A stretch of DNA of 64,000 nt from the NCBI GenBank assembly GCA_016213785.1, contig JACQZQ010000008.1:62001-126000 (forward strand), in the 5' to 3' direction. The translations under genes and the position numbers were made by a program. Below the pieces are notes generated by a model. It did no database searches. It saw nothing but the letters and a program-made list of their open reading frames with translations, and was not told the origin of the DNA. Within the stretch, counting starts at the first letter, position 1. Each line of letters begins with the position of its first letter. The DNA comes from Acidobacteriota bacterium (GTDB taxonomy: Bacteria; Acidobacteriota; Blastocatellia; Chloracidobacteriales; JADJPF01). Below are positions 54,167-62,772 of the stretch, piece by piece.

Positions 54167-55555
54167 ATGAAATCCCCCTATTTTCTAATTGCTATAGCAG
54201 GAGTCACCGTTGCAGCTATTTTTACTTGTATAGATCAATATGTCACAGACCTACCAAACACTTTAATGATTAGTATTAGATGGCTTGCTATATTAGGCTT
54301 GGTGTTTTTTGGTATAAAAAAACGCTCCTTAACTACTTGGATTATGATAAGTATGGTAATTGGGGCAGAAATAGGAAATGATTTTCCTGGTGTAGCAAAA
54401 AACTTACAGGTACTTAGTAAAATCTTCTTAAGACTAATAAAAACAATTATTGCTCCTTTGCTTTTTAGTACATTAGTTGTAGGGATTGCGGCTCACTCAG
54501 ATATAAAGAAAGTTGGCCGTATGGGAGTAAAAGCGCTAGTTTATTTTGAAATAGTTACCACAATAGCTTTATTTATTGGCCTTGCAGCTATCAATATTAG
54601 CCAAGCAGGCGTTGGTGTAGATATTCAAAGTGGACATAAAGAAGAACTTACAAAAGTAGCTAAACAAACTCCTTCAGATGTAATTTTACATGTATTCCCA
54701 GAAAATATAGCTAAATCCATTGTTGAAGGACAAGTTTTACAAATAGTCTTTTTTAGTGTTTTATTTGCTATGGCAATGATTATGCTTAGTAAAGAAAAAC
54801 GCCGCCCTATGCTAGAGTTTGCTGAAAGTTTGTCTGAGGTGATGTTTAAGTTTACTAATATTGTAATGCTTTTTGCTCCTATTGGTGTAGGTGCTGCGAT
54901 TGCCTATACAGTTGGAGAAAAAGGCTTAGGGGTATTAAAAAACCTCTTTATGCTGTTAGGAACTTTATATGTTGCACTATTAGCTTTTATAACTTTAGTA
55001 CTAATACCAGTAGCTTTAATTATTCGTCTTCCAATTATAAAATTTGCAAAAGCTATTGCTGAGCCGGTTTCTATAGCGTTTGCAACTACTAGTTCAGAAG
55101 CCGCACTACCAAGAGCAATGGAAGTGATGGAAAAATTTGGTGTACCAAAATCAATTGTAGGTTTTGTAATGCCTACAGGCTATAGTTTTAACTTAGATGG
55201 AACTACTCTTTATTTAGCACTAGCATCTATTTTTGTTGCTCAAGCAGCAAATGTTCAACTTAGTTGGGGAGAGCAAATCTTAATGATGCTAACTCTAATG
55301 CTTACTAGTAAAGGAGTTGCAGGTGTTCCTCGTGCTTCATTAGTGATATTATTAGGTACTGTAACTAATTTTAATCTTCCTGTTGACCCCATTTATATAA
55401 TTTTAGGTATAGATGAATTAATGGATATGGCTAGAACAGCAGTAAATGTTATTGGTAACTGTTTAGCTACTGTTGTAGTTGCACGCTGGGAGGGTGAATT
55501 TAAACCTCCATCCGAGGATTTAGTAGATAATAAGGAAATTATTGCTCAAAACTAA
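54167..55555 (+). CDS. Dicarboxylate/amino acid:cation symporter (DAACS, GltP/DctA type)
   Basis: 462 residues, eight membrane helices plus re-entrant loops, with an extra pair of hydrophobic segments at the N-terminus (about residues 3-55) ahead of the usual start. The serine-rich re-entrant loop ATTSSEAALPRAMEVMEK, the PTGYSFNLDGTTLYLALA segment of TM7 and the SKGVAGVPRASLVIL loop of the second hairpin are diagnostic. TAVNVIGNCLATVVVARW in TM8 has the substrate-carboxylate site; its Arg/Asp pattern does not separate glutamate from dicarboxylates by eye. It takes up glutamate/aspartate or C4-dicarboxylates with Na+ or H+. It is monocistronic, downstream of the dehydrogenase cluster. Confidence 0.93.
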   Translation: MKSPYFLIAIAGVTVAAIFTCIDQYVTDLPNTLMISIRWLAILGLVFFGIKKRSLTTWIMISMVIGAEIGNDFPGVAKNLQVLSKIFLRLIKTIIAPLLFSTLVVGIAAHSDIKKVGRMGVKALVYFEIVTTIALFIGLAAINISQAGVGVDIQSGHKEELTKVAKQTPSDVILHVFPENIAKSIVEGQVLQIVFFSVLFAMAMIMLSKEKRRPMLEFAESLSEVMFKFTNIVMLFAPIGVGAAIAYTVGEKGLGVLKNLFMLLGTLYVALLAFITLVLIPVALIIRLPIIKFAKAIAEPVSIAFATTSSEAALPRAMEVMEKFGVPKSIVGFVMPTGYSFNLDGTTLYLALASIFVAQAANVQLSWGEQILMMLTLMLTSKGVAGVPRASLVILLGTVTNFNLPVDPIYIILGIDELMDMARTAVNVIGNCLATVVVARWEGEFKPPSEDLVDNKEIIAQN

Positions 55556-55583
55556 GTAAAAACTAAGTAAAAACTAAGTAAAC
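55551..55583 (+). repeat. 11-bp tandem repeat at the symporter stop codon
   Basis: ACTAAGTAAAA occurs at 55551-55561 and 55562-55572, and as ACTAAGTAAAC at 55573-55583. The first copy contains the TAA stop of the symporter gene, so stops are repeated in shifting frames. Confidence 0.85.
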
Positions 55584-55735
55584 ACTAGGGTTAAGCTATC
55601 TGTTCTTATGATGCTTTTGCATCTATGATGCCTTATGCTAAACTTCAAACCCAGCTAAGAAACTTAAAAACCCACTTTTAATGATCTAGGATTTCACCCT
55701 AGAAACTTAATTTTCGCTCTACAAAGGCTTTTTAT

Positions 55736-58700
55736 ATGTCCGATAACCCCATGTTTCAAAATGAAGATGACCCATTAATAGGGCGCACTTTAGATGGAAA
55801 ATACCAATTAGAATCCCAAGTTGGTATTGGTGGAATGGCTGTTGTCTACTTGGCTAGACGACTTCATATCGGTGATAAGGTTGCCGTTAAAGTACTTAAT
55901 ACTGGTGTTCCATTAAGCGATGTAGACCTACAACGTTTTGAGCTAGAAGCACGCTCAGCTGCTAAAATCAAACACCCTAACATAGTCTCTATATTTGATT
56001 TTGGCACTACTTCAGATGGGTTAATGTACTTAGTGATGGAACTTTTAGAAGGGTCATCTTTAGAAAAAGAACTAGAAGAAAAAACTTCACTAGATTTAGA
56101 CCGAACACTTGAGTTAATCCAACCTATGTGTGAAGCCGTAAACGCCGCTCATGCAGAAGGTTTAATCCATCGTGACTTAAAACCTTCTAATATACTGCTT
56201 CATCGTCTTAAAGATGGTTCAGAAATTGTTAAAGTAGTGGATTTTGGTGTAGCTAAACTTACTAATGTTAATGACACAGCCTACAAAGAACGACTCACAA
56301 AAACAGGTTATTTAGTTGGCACACCTCATTACATGTCACCAGAGCAAATTAGAGAACAAGAGATTACTCTTAAATCAGATATTTATTCCTTAGGAGTAAT
56401 TATTTATGAGATGTTAACAGGATGCCTACCTTTTAATTCTGATAATGTAATAGATCTTCTACTTGCACACCTAGAAAATTCTGCTAAACCGATGAGAGAC
56501 CTATCTCCAAATGTTCCAACAGGAGTTGACGACGCAATATTAAAAGCTCTCTCTAAAGATCCAAGTAAACGTCAAAGCTCAGCACGTGAGCTTTATCAAC
56601 AAATTGTTAATAGTGTTCGGGGTGAACCTACTGGGATTACTTCAGAAAACTTACGTCATCGTACTACCCCTAGTACAGGAATGCATCTTCAGCAAAGCCA
56701 ACGTAATACACTTAGCAAAGCTAAACGAGCTAATTTAATGGTTTATGACACATTAACTGGACTTTATAACAATGTGTTTATGAACTTACGTCTAGATAAT
56801 GAGATTGCAGAATCAAAAACTAGTGGAGATCGCACCTCAGTTTTACTTTTTGGTATAGATAGTTTTAAGAATATTAACCAACGGCATGGTTTTGTAGTTG
56901 GGGACTCAGTTCTAAAAGAATTTGGACTCTGGTTAGAACAAAGCTTAGGAGATGTTGCTGTAGTAGGCCGTTATAGAGGTGATGAATTTATTGCTATTTT
57001 TTCTAAGACTGATGGCAAAACTGCTATGCAAAAGGGTCAAGAAGCTCTTGAACTAATAAAAGAAGGGCTTTTTCTTAAGGTAGAAGGCAGTAATACCCAA
57101 ATTCAAGTTAATAGCTCTGTTGGTGTAGCACAATTTCCTGGAGATGGCGAAAATGCACCTGAACTTGTTGAACAGGCTTATTTAGGGATGCGTCAAGCTA
57201 AAACACAAGGTATTAATCAAATCTATTGGTTAAAACAAGTCCAAACCCTAACATCACTTACTGCTAGTTATTCATTTGATAATTTTGTTGGCCGTAAATC
57301 AGAGCTTGAAAAATTAGAAAGAGAATTTGACCGAATTTTAACTAATCAAGGTCGTACTGTTTGTATTACTGGAGATACTGGAATTGGAAAAAAACGCCTT
57401 GCAGAAGAGTTTAGACGGCGTTTAACAGGTAAAGACGTTATGTTTTTACAAGGACGTTTTTATGAATCTAGCCAAGCAATTCCCTATAAAACTATTTATG
57501 ATAGCCTCCATAGCCATTTATCTTTAATGATTGAAGAAAATTTTGATCATATTCGTGCTTTATTTGGAAACTTAGCAGATAAAATAGTTAAAGATTTTCA
57601 AGAAGGAGAGAGCTTTAGATTTTTTAATTCCACAGTTCAAACAGGTAGCGAGCAAGAAAAATATGTTATTTTTGATTATTTAACAAAAATTTTTATTGGT
57701 TTAGCAAAGGAACATCCATTAGTTTGTTTTTTAGAAGATATGCAATGGGCAGATTCTCTTAGCCTTGAATTTTTAGCCTATCTTAGTCATAACACTAATC
57801 ATAATCGTATTTTACTAGTAGGGTGTGCTCGTACAGAAGGCTTAGCTGATAAACATCCTTTTCGTTTATGGCTAAGAAATATTGGGCGCTCAGGTGCAGA
57901 AATTCTCCAACTTCAAGCCCTATCAGAATCAGAAGTTGCTCAAATGGTTGAGGTAATTTTTCCTAGAATAGTTTTTTCTCCTAGCACAATTAGAATGCTT
58001 TATCGTGAAACTAAAGGAAATCCTTATTTTTTAGTTGAAGTCCTTAAGTACTTAATTGATGAAAACATTATTAGTTTTAGTGATGGTGTTTGGAGATGTG
58101 AAGAGCTAGAAAACTTAACTCTACCACGTTCAATTGTTGATGTAGTAGAAGCCCTACTAGGTAGAATGGATGATGAACTTCTAGATATCTTCTCTAAAGC
58201 CGCAGTCATTGGGGAAGAGTTTGCTTTTGGGTTACTTCAAAAAGTTACTAAATTAGATGAAGATGAACTTTTAGACTTTATTGACAATGGGCTAAAAGCC
58301 CAGTTAATAAAGGAACGTGATAATAGTGGTAAAGATGAAATCTATGGGTTTTACCATAGTATTATCCAAAAAGTTCTCTACTCTAGGCTAAATCGTAGAT
58401 TGCGCCGAACACTCCATTCACAAGTTGGAGAAGCATTAGAAAAAATAAATCGTAGTAATCCTAATAAAGTTGCTGGAGAGTTAGGCTATCATTTTCATTA
58501 TTCAGGGGCTTACCAGAAAAGCTTTAAGTACAACTTAGAGGCAGGGCTTAGGGCTTGGCGTGTTCATTCTGTTGATGAAGCAGAAAGATTTTTAGCTTGG
58601 AGTTTAGAAGCGGCAGGAAAATTAGGATTTTTACCAGGAAGCGATGAAGCAGAGGAAGAACCAACTCTAGAGGATTTTAAACAAACTGCTGAGCTTACGT

Positions 58701-59845
58701 TAAATTATGGACAAATTTTAATTAATGCTGGAAAACTAGAATCTGCTACAAATCAGTTAGAAAACGCTTTAGAGCTAGCTAAACAACAAAAAGATGAGCT
58801 ATTAGAAGCTAGAGTCTATAATGCTTTAGCTGAACTCTATGAAGCCTCGAGTAAATACCAATCTGCTATAGATTATTGTAATAAAGCTATTTCTATTGCT
58901 GATAAATTAGGCGATAAAGCGATTAAAGCCGCTAGTACTTGTTTTATTGGAACAACTTATGATCGGCTTGGTCAATATGATAAAGCTATAGATGCTTTTA
59001 AGCAAGCTATAGAAATTGCAAAAGACCTTCCTAGCTCAATATCAAATGCTACTGCTAGACGTGAATTAGCTTTTACTTTGATCCGTAGAAGTTCTTATAA
59101 AGAGGCATTAGCTTTAGCAAATGAAGCCTTAAAACTCTCTCAAAGTTCAAATGATAGATTAAATGAAATGATTGCTCATTCAATTATAGGGCAGATCTAC
59201 TTTAATCAAGGTGACTTAAAGAAAGCTAGTTCTTATTATGAAACAGCCTTAAAGATGGCAAGCCAGCTAAATAGACGACGAGGCCAGGCTATAGAATTAT
59301 TTAATATTGGCGAAGTCCATCGAACCCAAGGCCATTATAGGCAAGCAATTGATTGTATTCAGCGATCTTTAGAAATTAGCCGAGAAGTAGGTGAGCGTCA
59401 ATCAGAAGCACTTGCTAAATTTAGTCTAGGCTTAATTTATCAAGCTACTGATAGCCTTAATCAAGCTTTTGAAACTCTTAACCAAGCCCTGCAACAGCAA
59501 AGAGATGTCTCTAATAAAAGCGCTGAAGCCTATGCCTTACTAGCACTTGCTGAAATACATTTAGAGCGTAAAAATTATGAGGAAACAGAATTTTTAGCTA
59601 AACAAGCTAGTGAGTTAGCAGAAAAATTAGGTAATCCAAATATATATTGGCAAGTACATTTTCTTAATGCTAGGCTTTACATTGTTTTTGAGAAAATAGA
59701 AGAAGCTTGTGATGCACTGCGTTCTAGCGTTGGGACTATAGAGTCAATGTGTGATCAACTTTCTAATGATGTTGATAGACAAACTTTTCTAGCTGATAAA
59801 CACGGTGTTTATGATTTATTAACAGAACTTATGGAAAACCAGTAA
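55736..59845 (+). CDS. PknK-like giant regulator: Ser/Thr kinase-GGDEF-AAA ATPase-TPR
   Basis: 1369 residues, no membrane segment. The Hanks kinase (about 20-290) has VGIGGMAVVYLARR, VAVKVL, HRDLKPSN, DFGVAKL and GTPHYMSPEQ. A diguanylate-cyclase fold follows (about 330-495; DTLTGLYNNVFMNLRL, LLFGIDSFKNINQRHGFVVGDSVL), whose motif is R414-G-D-E-F instead of GGDEF. An AAA_16/STAND-type ATPase begins at about 517 (FVGRKSELEKLEREFDRIL) with a P-loop GDTGIGKKR (546-554; Lys replaces the usual Ser/Thr) and CFLEDMQWAD as Walker B. The C-terminal 400 residues are tandem TPRs (YDKAIDAFKQAIEIAK, GHYRQAIDCIQRSLEISREV). Kinase-AAA-TPR is the PknK layout; the GGDEF insertion is unusual. Target unknown. 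Confidence 0.93.
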   Translation: MSDNPMFQNEDDPLIGRTLDGKYQLESQVGIGGMAVVYLARRLHIGDKVAVKVLNTGVPLSDVDLQRFELEARSAAKIKHPNIVSIFDFGTTSDGLMYLVMELLEGSSLEKELEEKTSLDLDRTLELIQPMCEAVNAAHAEGLIHRDLKPSNILLHRLKDGSEIVKVVDFGVAKLTNVNDTAYKERLTKTGYLVGTPHYMSPEQIREQEITLKSDIYSLGVIIYEMLTGCLPFNSDNVIDLLLAHLENSAKPMRDLSPNVPTGVDDAILKALSKDPSKRQSSARELYQQIVNSVRGEPTGITSENLRHRTTPSTGMHLQQSQRNTLSKAKRANLMVYDTLTGLYNNVFMNLRLDNEIAESKTSGDRTSVLLFGIDSFKNINQRHGFVVGDSVLKEFGLWLEQSLGDVAVVGRYRGDEFIAIFSKTDGKTAMQKGQEALELIKEGLFLKVEGSNTQIQVNSSVGVAQFPGDGENAPELVEQAYLGMRQAKTQGINQIYWLKQVQTLTSLTASYSFDNFVGRKSELEKLEREFDRILTNQGRTVCITGDTGIGKKRLAEEFRRRLTGKDVMFLQGRFYESSQAIPYKTIYDSLHSHLSLMIEENFDHIRALFGNLADKIVKDFQEGESFRFFNSTVQTGSEQEKYVIFDYLTKIFIGLAKEHPLVCFLEDMQWADSLSLEFLAYLSHNTNHNRILLVGCARTEGLADKHPFRLWLRNIGRSGAEILQLQALSESEVAQMVEVIFPRIVFSPSTIRMLYRETKGNPYFLVEVLKYLIDENIISFSDGVWRCEELENLTLPRSIVDVVEALLGRMDDELLDIFSKAAVIGEEFAFGLLQKVTKLDEDELLDFIDNGLKAQLIKERDNSGKDEIYGFYHSIIQKVLYSRLNRRLRRTLHSQVGEALEKINRSNPNKVAGELGYHFHYSGAYQKSFKYNLEAGLRAWRVHSVDEAERFLAWSLEAAGKLGFLPGSDEAEEEPTLEDFKQTAELTLNYGQILINAGKLESATNQLENALELAKQQKDELLEARVYNALAELYEASSKYQSAIDYCNKAISIADKLGDKAIKAASTCFIGTTYDRLGQYDKAIDAFKQAIEIAKDLPSSISNATARRELAFTLIRRSSYKEALALANEALKLSQSSNDRLNEMIAHSIIGQIYFNQGDLKKASSYYETALKMASQLNRRRGQAIELFNIGEVHRTQGHYRQAIDCIQRSLEISREVGERQSEALAKFSLGLIYQATDSLNQAFETLNQALQQQRDVSNKSAEAYALLALAEIHLERKNYEETEFLAKQASELAEKLGNPNIYWQVHFLNARLYIVFEKIEEACDALRSSVGTIESMCDQLSNDVDRQTFLADKHGVYDLLTELMENQ

Positions 59846-59963
59846 AAGCAAACAACAAAATTTCTAAATGGGTCGTAGCAACAAAAAATTATCTAAATAT
59901 AGATTTAGACCGCCTCTAGACTATGGTAGAATTTGGGTACTCTAAAAACTTGGAGAAAAAATA

Positions 59964-60230
59964 ATGACTACAGGACCTAATACATTAGTTGGTAAGCTCT
60001 CGTTTTGGGCTTTTTTAATGATGTTTTTAACATGGCTAGCTAGGCAGATACTAGCCTATTTATTTATTATTATTACTCCTTGGCTTAATTGGCTGATTGG
60101 TTGGGGAGTTTTAATAGGCGCAATTTTACTTGGATTTACGCTTTTATTTGGTGGAATAGCTATATATTTTGCTGTTAGATCTTGGTCACGTCGTAGAGAA
60201 GAAAGCAAGAAAGAAAATGCAGCGGCTTAA
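59964..60230 (+). CDS. Small membrane protein of unknown function
   Basis: 88 residues with two long hydrophobic segments (WAFLMMFLTWLARQILAYLFIIITPWLNWL and WGVLIGAILLGFTLLFGGIAIYF) and a basic C-terminal end (RSWSRRREESKKE). TTGGAG lies before the ATG at normal spacing. Its 3' end overlaps the start of the cytochrome c gene by 14 bases, so the two are translationally coupled and the protein may help anchor or mature the cytochrome. No family recognised. Confidence 0.65.
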   Translation: MTTGPNTLVGKLSFWAFLMMFLTWLARQILAYLFIIITPWLNWLIGWGVLIGAILLGFTLLFGGIAIYFAVRSWSRRREESKKENAAA

Positions 60231-60990
60231 ACTTTTTTGTCTAGCAAGTTTTATTAGTGTAGGTCTACTTTTACATAGTTGGCCTACACAGGCTGATAAT
60301 TTGCAAGAAAAGGCTAATTCCACTTCTGAAAAAAAAACAGCAAAACCTCTCGTAAAACCTCAAACAAAACCATCCGCAAAATCTCAAATAAGATCGTCAA
60401 AATCATCAAAATCAGCAAACCCTTCTAGCTCAGCTGCTAATAGCCTTCAAGTAGAGTTAAGCGAAGAACAAAATAAAGCAGCATTAAAAAACTGGGTTTT
60501 TTTATGTGCTCCTTGTCATACAGTACAAGCGACTGGAACAGAAAATGGGCCAGCACTTTTAGGAGAAAAAGCACGTAAACGTTTTACTGTAGTAGAGTTA
60601 AAAAGAATTTTTGCTGCTCCAGAAGATCATGGTTTATCTGAAGCTATTCCAGCCTTTCGTAAATTAAATCAAAAACAACGTGAAGAATTAGCAATTTGGT
60701 TTTCTAAACTAAAAAAACCTGAAGATATAGTAGTAACAGTAGATTCTGTTAAACCTCCTCCATTTATTTTTGTACAAAATTGTGCAGGCTGCCATGCTCC
60801 TGATGCAACAGGGGGTATTGGCCCTAATTTGCATAATGTGCTTAAACGAAGAGAGAGAACCGAAATAATTAAACTAATAGCAGATCCTCGTAGCGTTGGA
60901 ATCAAATCAAATGTTATGCCTTCCTTTGAAGAACTTTCTGAAGAAGAACGAACAGAAATAACTAATTGGCTATCAACACTTACAGAATAG
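60217..60990 (+). CDS. Secreted diheme cytochrome c
   Basis: 257 residues from ATG 60217, which gives a signal peptide (MQRLKLFCLASFISVGLLL); the track's earlier start has none. A Lys/Pro/Ser-rich linker (about 30-75) may tether it to the membrane or wall. Two class I heme sites follow: CAPCH (Cys97) and CAGCH (Cys189). The second has the expected axial Met in NVMPSF; at the same place the first reads EAIPAF, with Ile instead of Met. It would shuttle electrons in the periplasm, possibly next to the respiratory chain. The gene overlaps the small membrane protein gene and is convergent with the DUF3703 gene, 13 bp apart. Confidence 0.85.
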   Translation: MQRLKLFCLASFISVGLLLHSWPTQADNLQEKANSTSEKKTAKPLVKPQTKPSAKSQIRSSKSSKSANPSSSAANSLQVELSEEQNKAALKNWVFLCAPCHTVQATGTENGPALLGEKARKRFTVVELKRIFAAPEDHGLSEAIPAFRKLNQKQREELAIWFSKLKKPEDIVVTVDSVKPPPFIFVQNCAGCHAPDATGGIGPNLHNVLKRRERTEIIKLIADPRSVGIKSNVMPSFEELSEEERTEITNWLSTLTE

Positions 60991-61003
60991 TATTTTATAA
61001 AAA

Positions 61004-61354
61004 TTAAGTTTCGCTACTACTAATTATTAATTCTAAGTCTTTAGCAATAGGCATAGGCGAAAACATATTTACATTTGCCCCACCAGTATTTCCAATTGGT
61101 ACAACTCCAATAGCTGAGCCTAAAGCACCAAAAATTATGCGGATTGCCTGTCCAAATATTTCGGCTAAAGACCTTTTCATTAAACCTACTTTAAGCATCC
61201 ACCAATGAGTTTTAATATGAGGGATTACGTATTTTTGCCCTAAGATATGTGCTCGTTCTAAATGATAAAAACCTTCTTTAAGATTGTTGTTTTTAATTAA
61301 CAAGATGGCTTTATTCATTTCTTCATCAAAAAAAAGTTTGAGTTTTGGGGTCAT
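61004..61354 (-). CDS. DUF3703 family protein
   Basis: 116 residues. The pattern LERAHILGQKYVIPHIKTHWWMLKVGL, EIFGQAIRIIFGALGSAIGVVPIGNTGGANV, then FSPMPIAKDLE is that of DUF3703, a short family of unknown function often found next to metal or respiratory genes. Conserved His and Trp (THWWM) could bind something but nothing is shown. It has no signal peptide. The gene is monocistronic. Confidence 0.75.
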   Translation of the reverse strand: MTPKLKLFFDEEMNKAILLIKNNNLKEGFYHLERAHILGQKYVIPHIKTHWWMLKVGLMKRSLAEIFGQAIRIIFGALGSAIGVVPIGNTGGANVNMFSPMPIAKDLELIISSSET

Positions 61355-61495
61355 TTATTTTGTTATTCTCCTTTATTTAACCTTTATTTAATACACTGTT
61401 TGGCTTTAGGAACTGCCACAATGATTCTAGCCACAGAAAAAAAATAATTCTATAAAGCATAGTAACAAATTACCTTAAAAAAGAAGGAGTTAACT

Positions 61496-62698
61496 ATGCT
61501 TAAACTAATCACAACCATATTTTTTATATTTATAGTAGCCTTTACTTTCCATACAGTTAATGTTTTTGCTCAAGAAGCAGAGCTTAGGGAAGTTATAACT
61601 AAACAACCTAATTATAAAGCAAGTCTAATTTATGATGATAGAGAGTCAGATAAAGTTAGAAGCAAAGTAAAGGCAATTGCTAGAAAAAACTTACATTACT
61701 TTTTAGAAGTTCTTATAAACGACGAAGAAAGTGATGAAGAAAATAGCCCAGAAAATAATGAAAAACATATTAAAGAACATATTACAGGGATTATAGTTAA
61801 ATCTAATGAATCAGCTATAGCCTTAGAACATAAAAAGAAGGTTTATGCAAAGTTTAAATTAACAAATAGAGAAATATCTCGACTAGAATTTATAGATGTT
61901 GGGACAAAAGGTTTAAGGATACTGATGTTTGATAGGCTTTTAAGAAATGATGGTACTAAGGTAGAGATTTTAGGCTCAGAAAATATTCAGGGACATGATT
62001 GTTTTAAGATAAGAGCTACTTTTAATTTTGAAGAAGCTTATTTTTTTAGTGATAACCCTTTTATTGTCTATGCTGCAAAGGATCTTAAAAACCTTATTAT
62101 TAGAGTTGAAGATGAGCAGTCAAAAGAACTAGTTTATGCATTAAGTAATATTTCACTCGATGAAAAAGACTTTCCTAATAGTTTATTTGAAGTACCTAAA
62201 AACTATAAAGAAATAAAGCTAAGAGCAGAAAAAGGAATTCCTTATAAAGCTCAAAAAACAAAGTTAGGTTTATTAAAAGTAAACTCTAAATTAATGGGAA
62301 TTGATCCAAAAGAATTAGATATAGAAGTAATAGAAAAAAGTAGGGTAAAAAATATTTCTAGAGTAAAAATAATTTCTAGAAAAGCTACTTCCTGTAATTC
62401 TGCAATATTTATCACCTATGCGCTTTGTCAAATGGCTAAAGCAAGAAACTATAAATATTTTACAAATTTAATTAACAGTGGTGAAGAAGAGCAGAGTATT
62501 TATACTGTTGGTTTTACTAATAATGAGAATGCAGATGTTAAAAGAGAATTTGGTAGTGAATATAGTAATAATGATGATAATGAATATAAGGAAAATAGAT
62601 TAACGAGTGTTAAAGATTTTGATGACTTAATTGATTTTACTAATCAAAAAGGCCAAAACCCAATTCTAATATCTAACAAAAATACTATAAAGAGATGA
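61496..62698 (+). CDS. Secreted protein of unknown function
   Basis: 400 residues with a signal peptide (LKLITTIFFIFIVAFTFHTVNVFAQ) after a good AAGGAG site. The first half is mixed alpha/beta and has LGSENIQGHDCFKIRATFNFEEAYFFS and YAAKDLKNLIIRVEDEQSKELVYALSNI, which recall the beta-strand pattern of LolA/DUF4412-like outer-membrane-related proteins, but I could not place it in a family. An acidic loop (NDEESDEENSPENNEKH) is near residue 76. The C-terminal 130 residues are charged and probably flexible. It ends at a long hairpin shared with the convergent phosphatase gene. Confidence 0.65.
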   Translation: MLKLITTIFFIFIVAFTFHTVNVFAQEAELREVITKQPNYKASLIYDDRESDKVRSKVKAIARKNLHYFLEVLINDEESDEENSPENNEKHIKEHITGIIVKSNESAIALEHKKKVYAKFKLTNREISRLEFIDVGTKGLRILMFDRLLRNDGTKVEILGSENIQGHDCFKIRATFNFEEAYFFSDNPFIVYAAKDLKNLIIRVEDEQSKELVYALSNISLDEKDFPNSLFEVPKNYKEIKLRAEKGIPYKAQKTKLGLLKVNSKLMGIDPKELDIEVIEKSRVKNISRVKIISRKATSCNSAIFITYALCQMAKARNYKYFTNLINSGEEEQSIYTVGFTNNENADVKREFGSEYSNNDDNEYKENRLTSVKDFDDLIDFTNQKGQNPILISNKNTIKR

Positions 62699-62716
62699 CA
62701 AATTTAGTAAGTAAAA

Positions 62717-62766
62717 GCTAGCCTATTTTATTAAGCTATAGATATGGTTTAATAAAATAGGCTAGC
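62717..62766. terminator. Long hairpin between convergent genes
   Basis: GCTAGCCTATTTTATTAA / TTAATAAAATAGGCTAGC, a perfect 18-bp stem with a 14-nt loop, between the unknown secreted protein (+) and the phosphatase (-). No U-run follows on either strand, so it works by structure or as an mRNA-end stabiliser. Confidence 0.6.
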
Positions 62767-62772
62767 AAAGTA

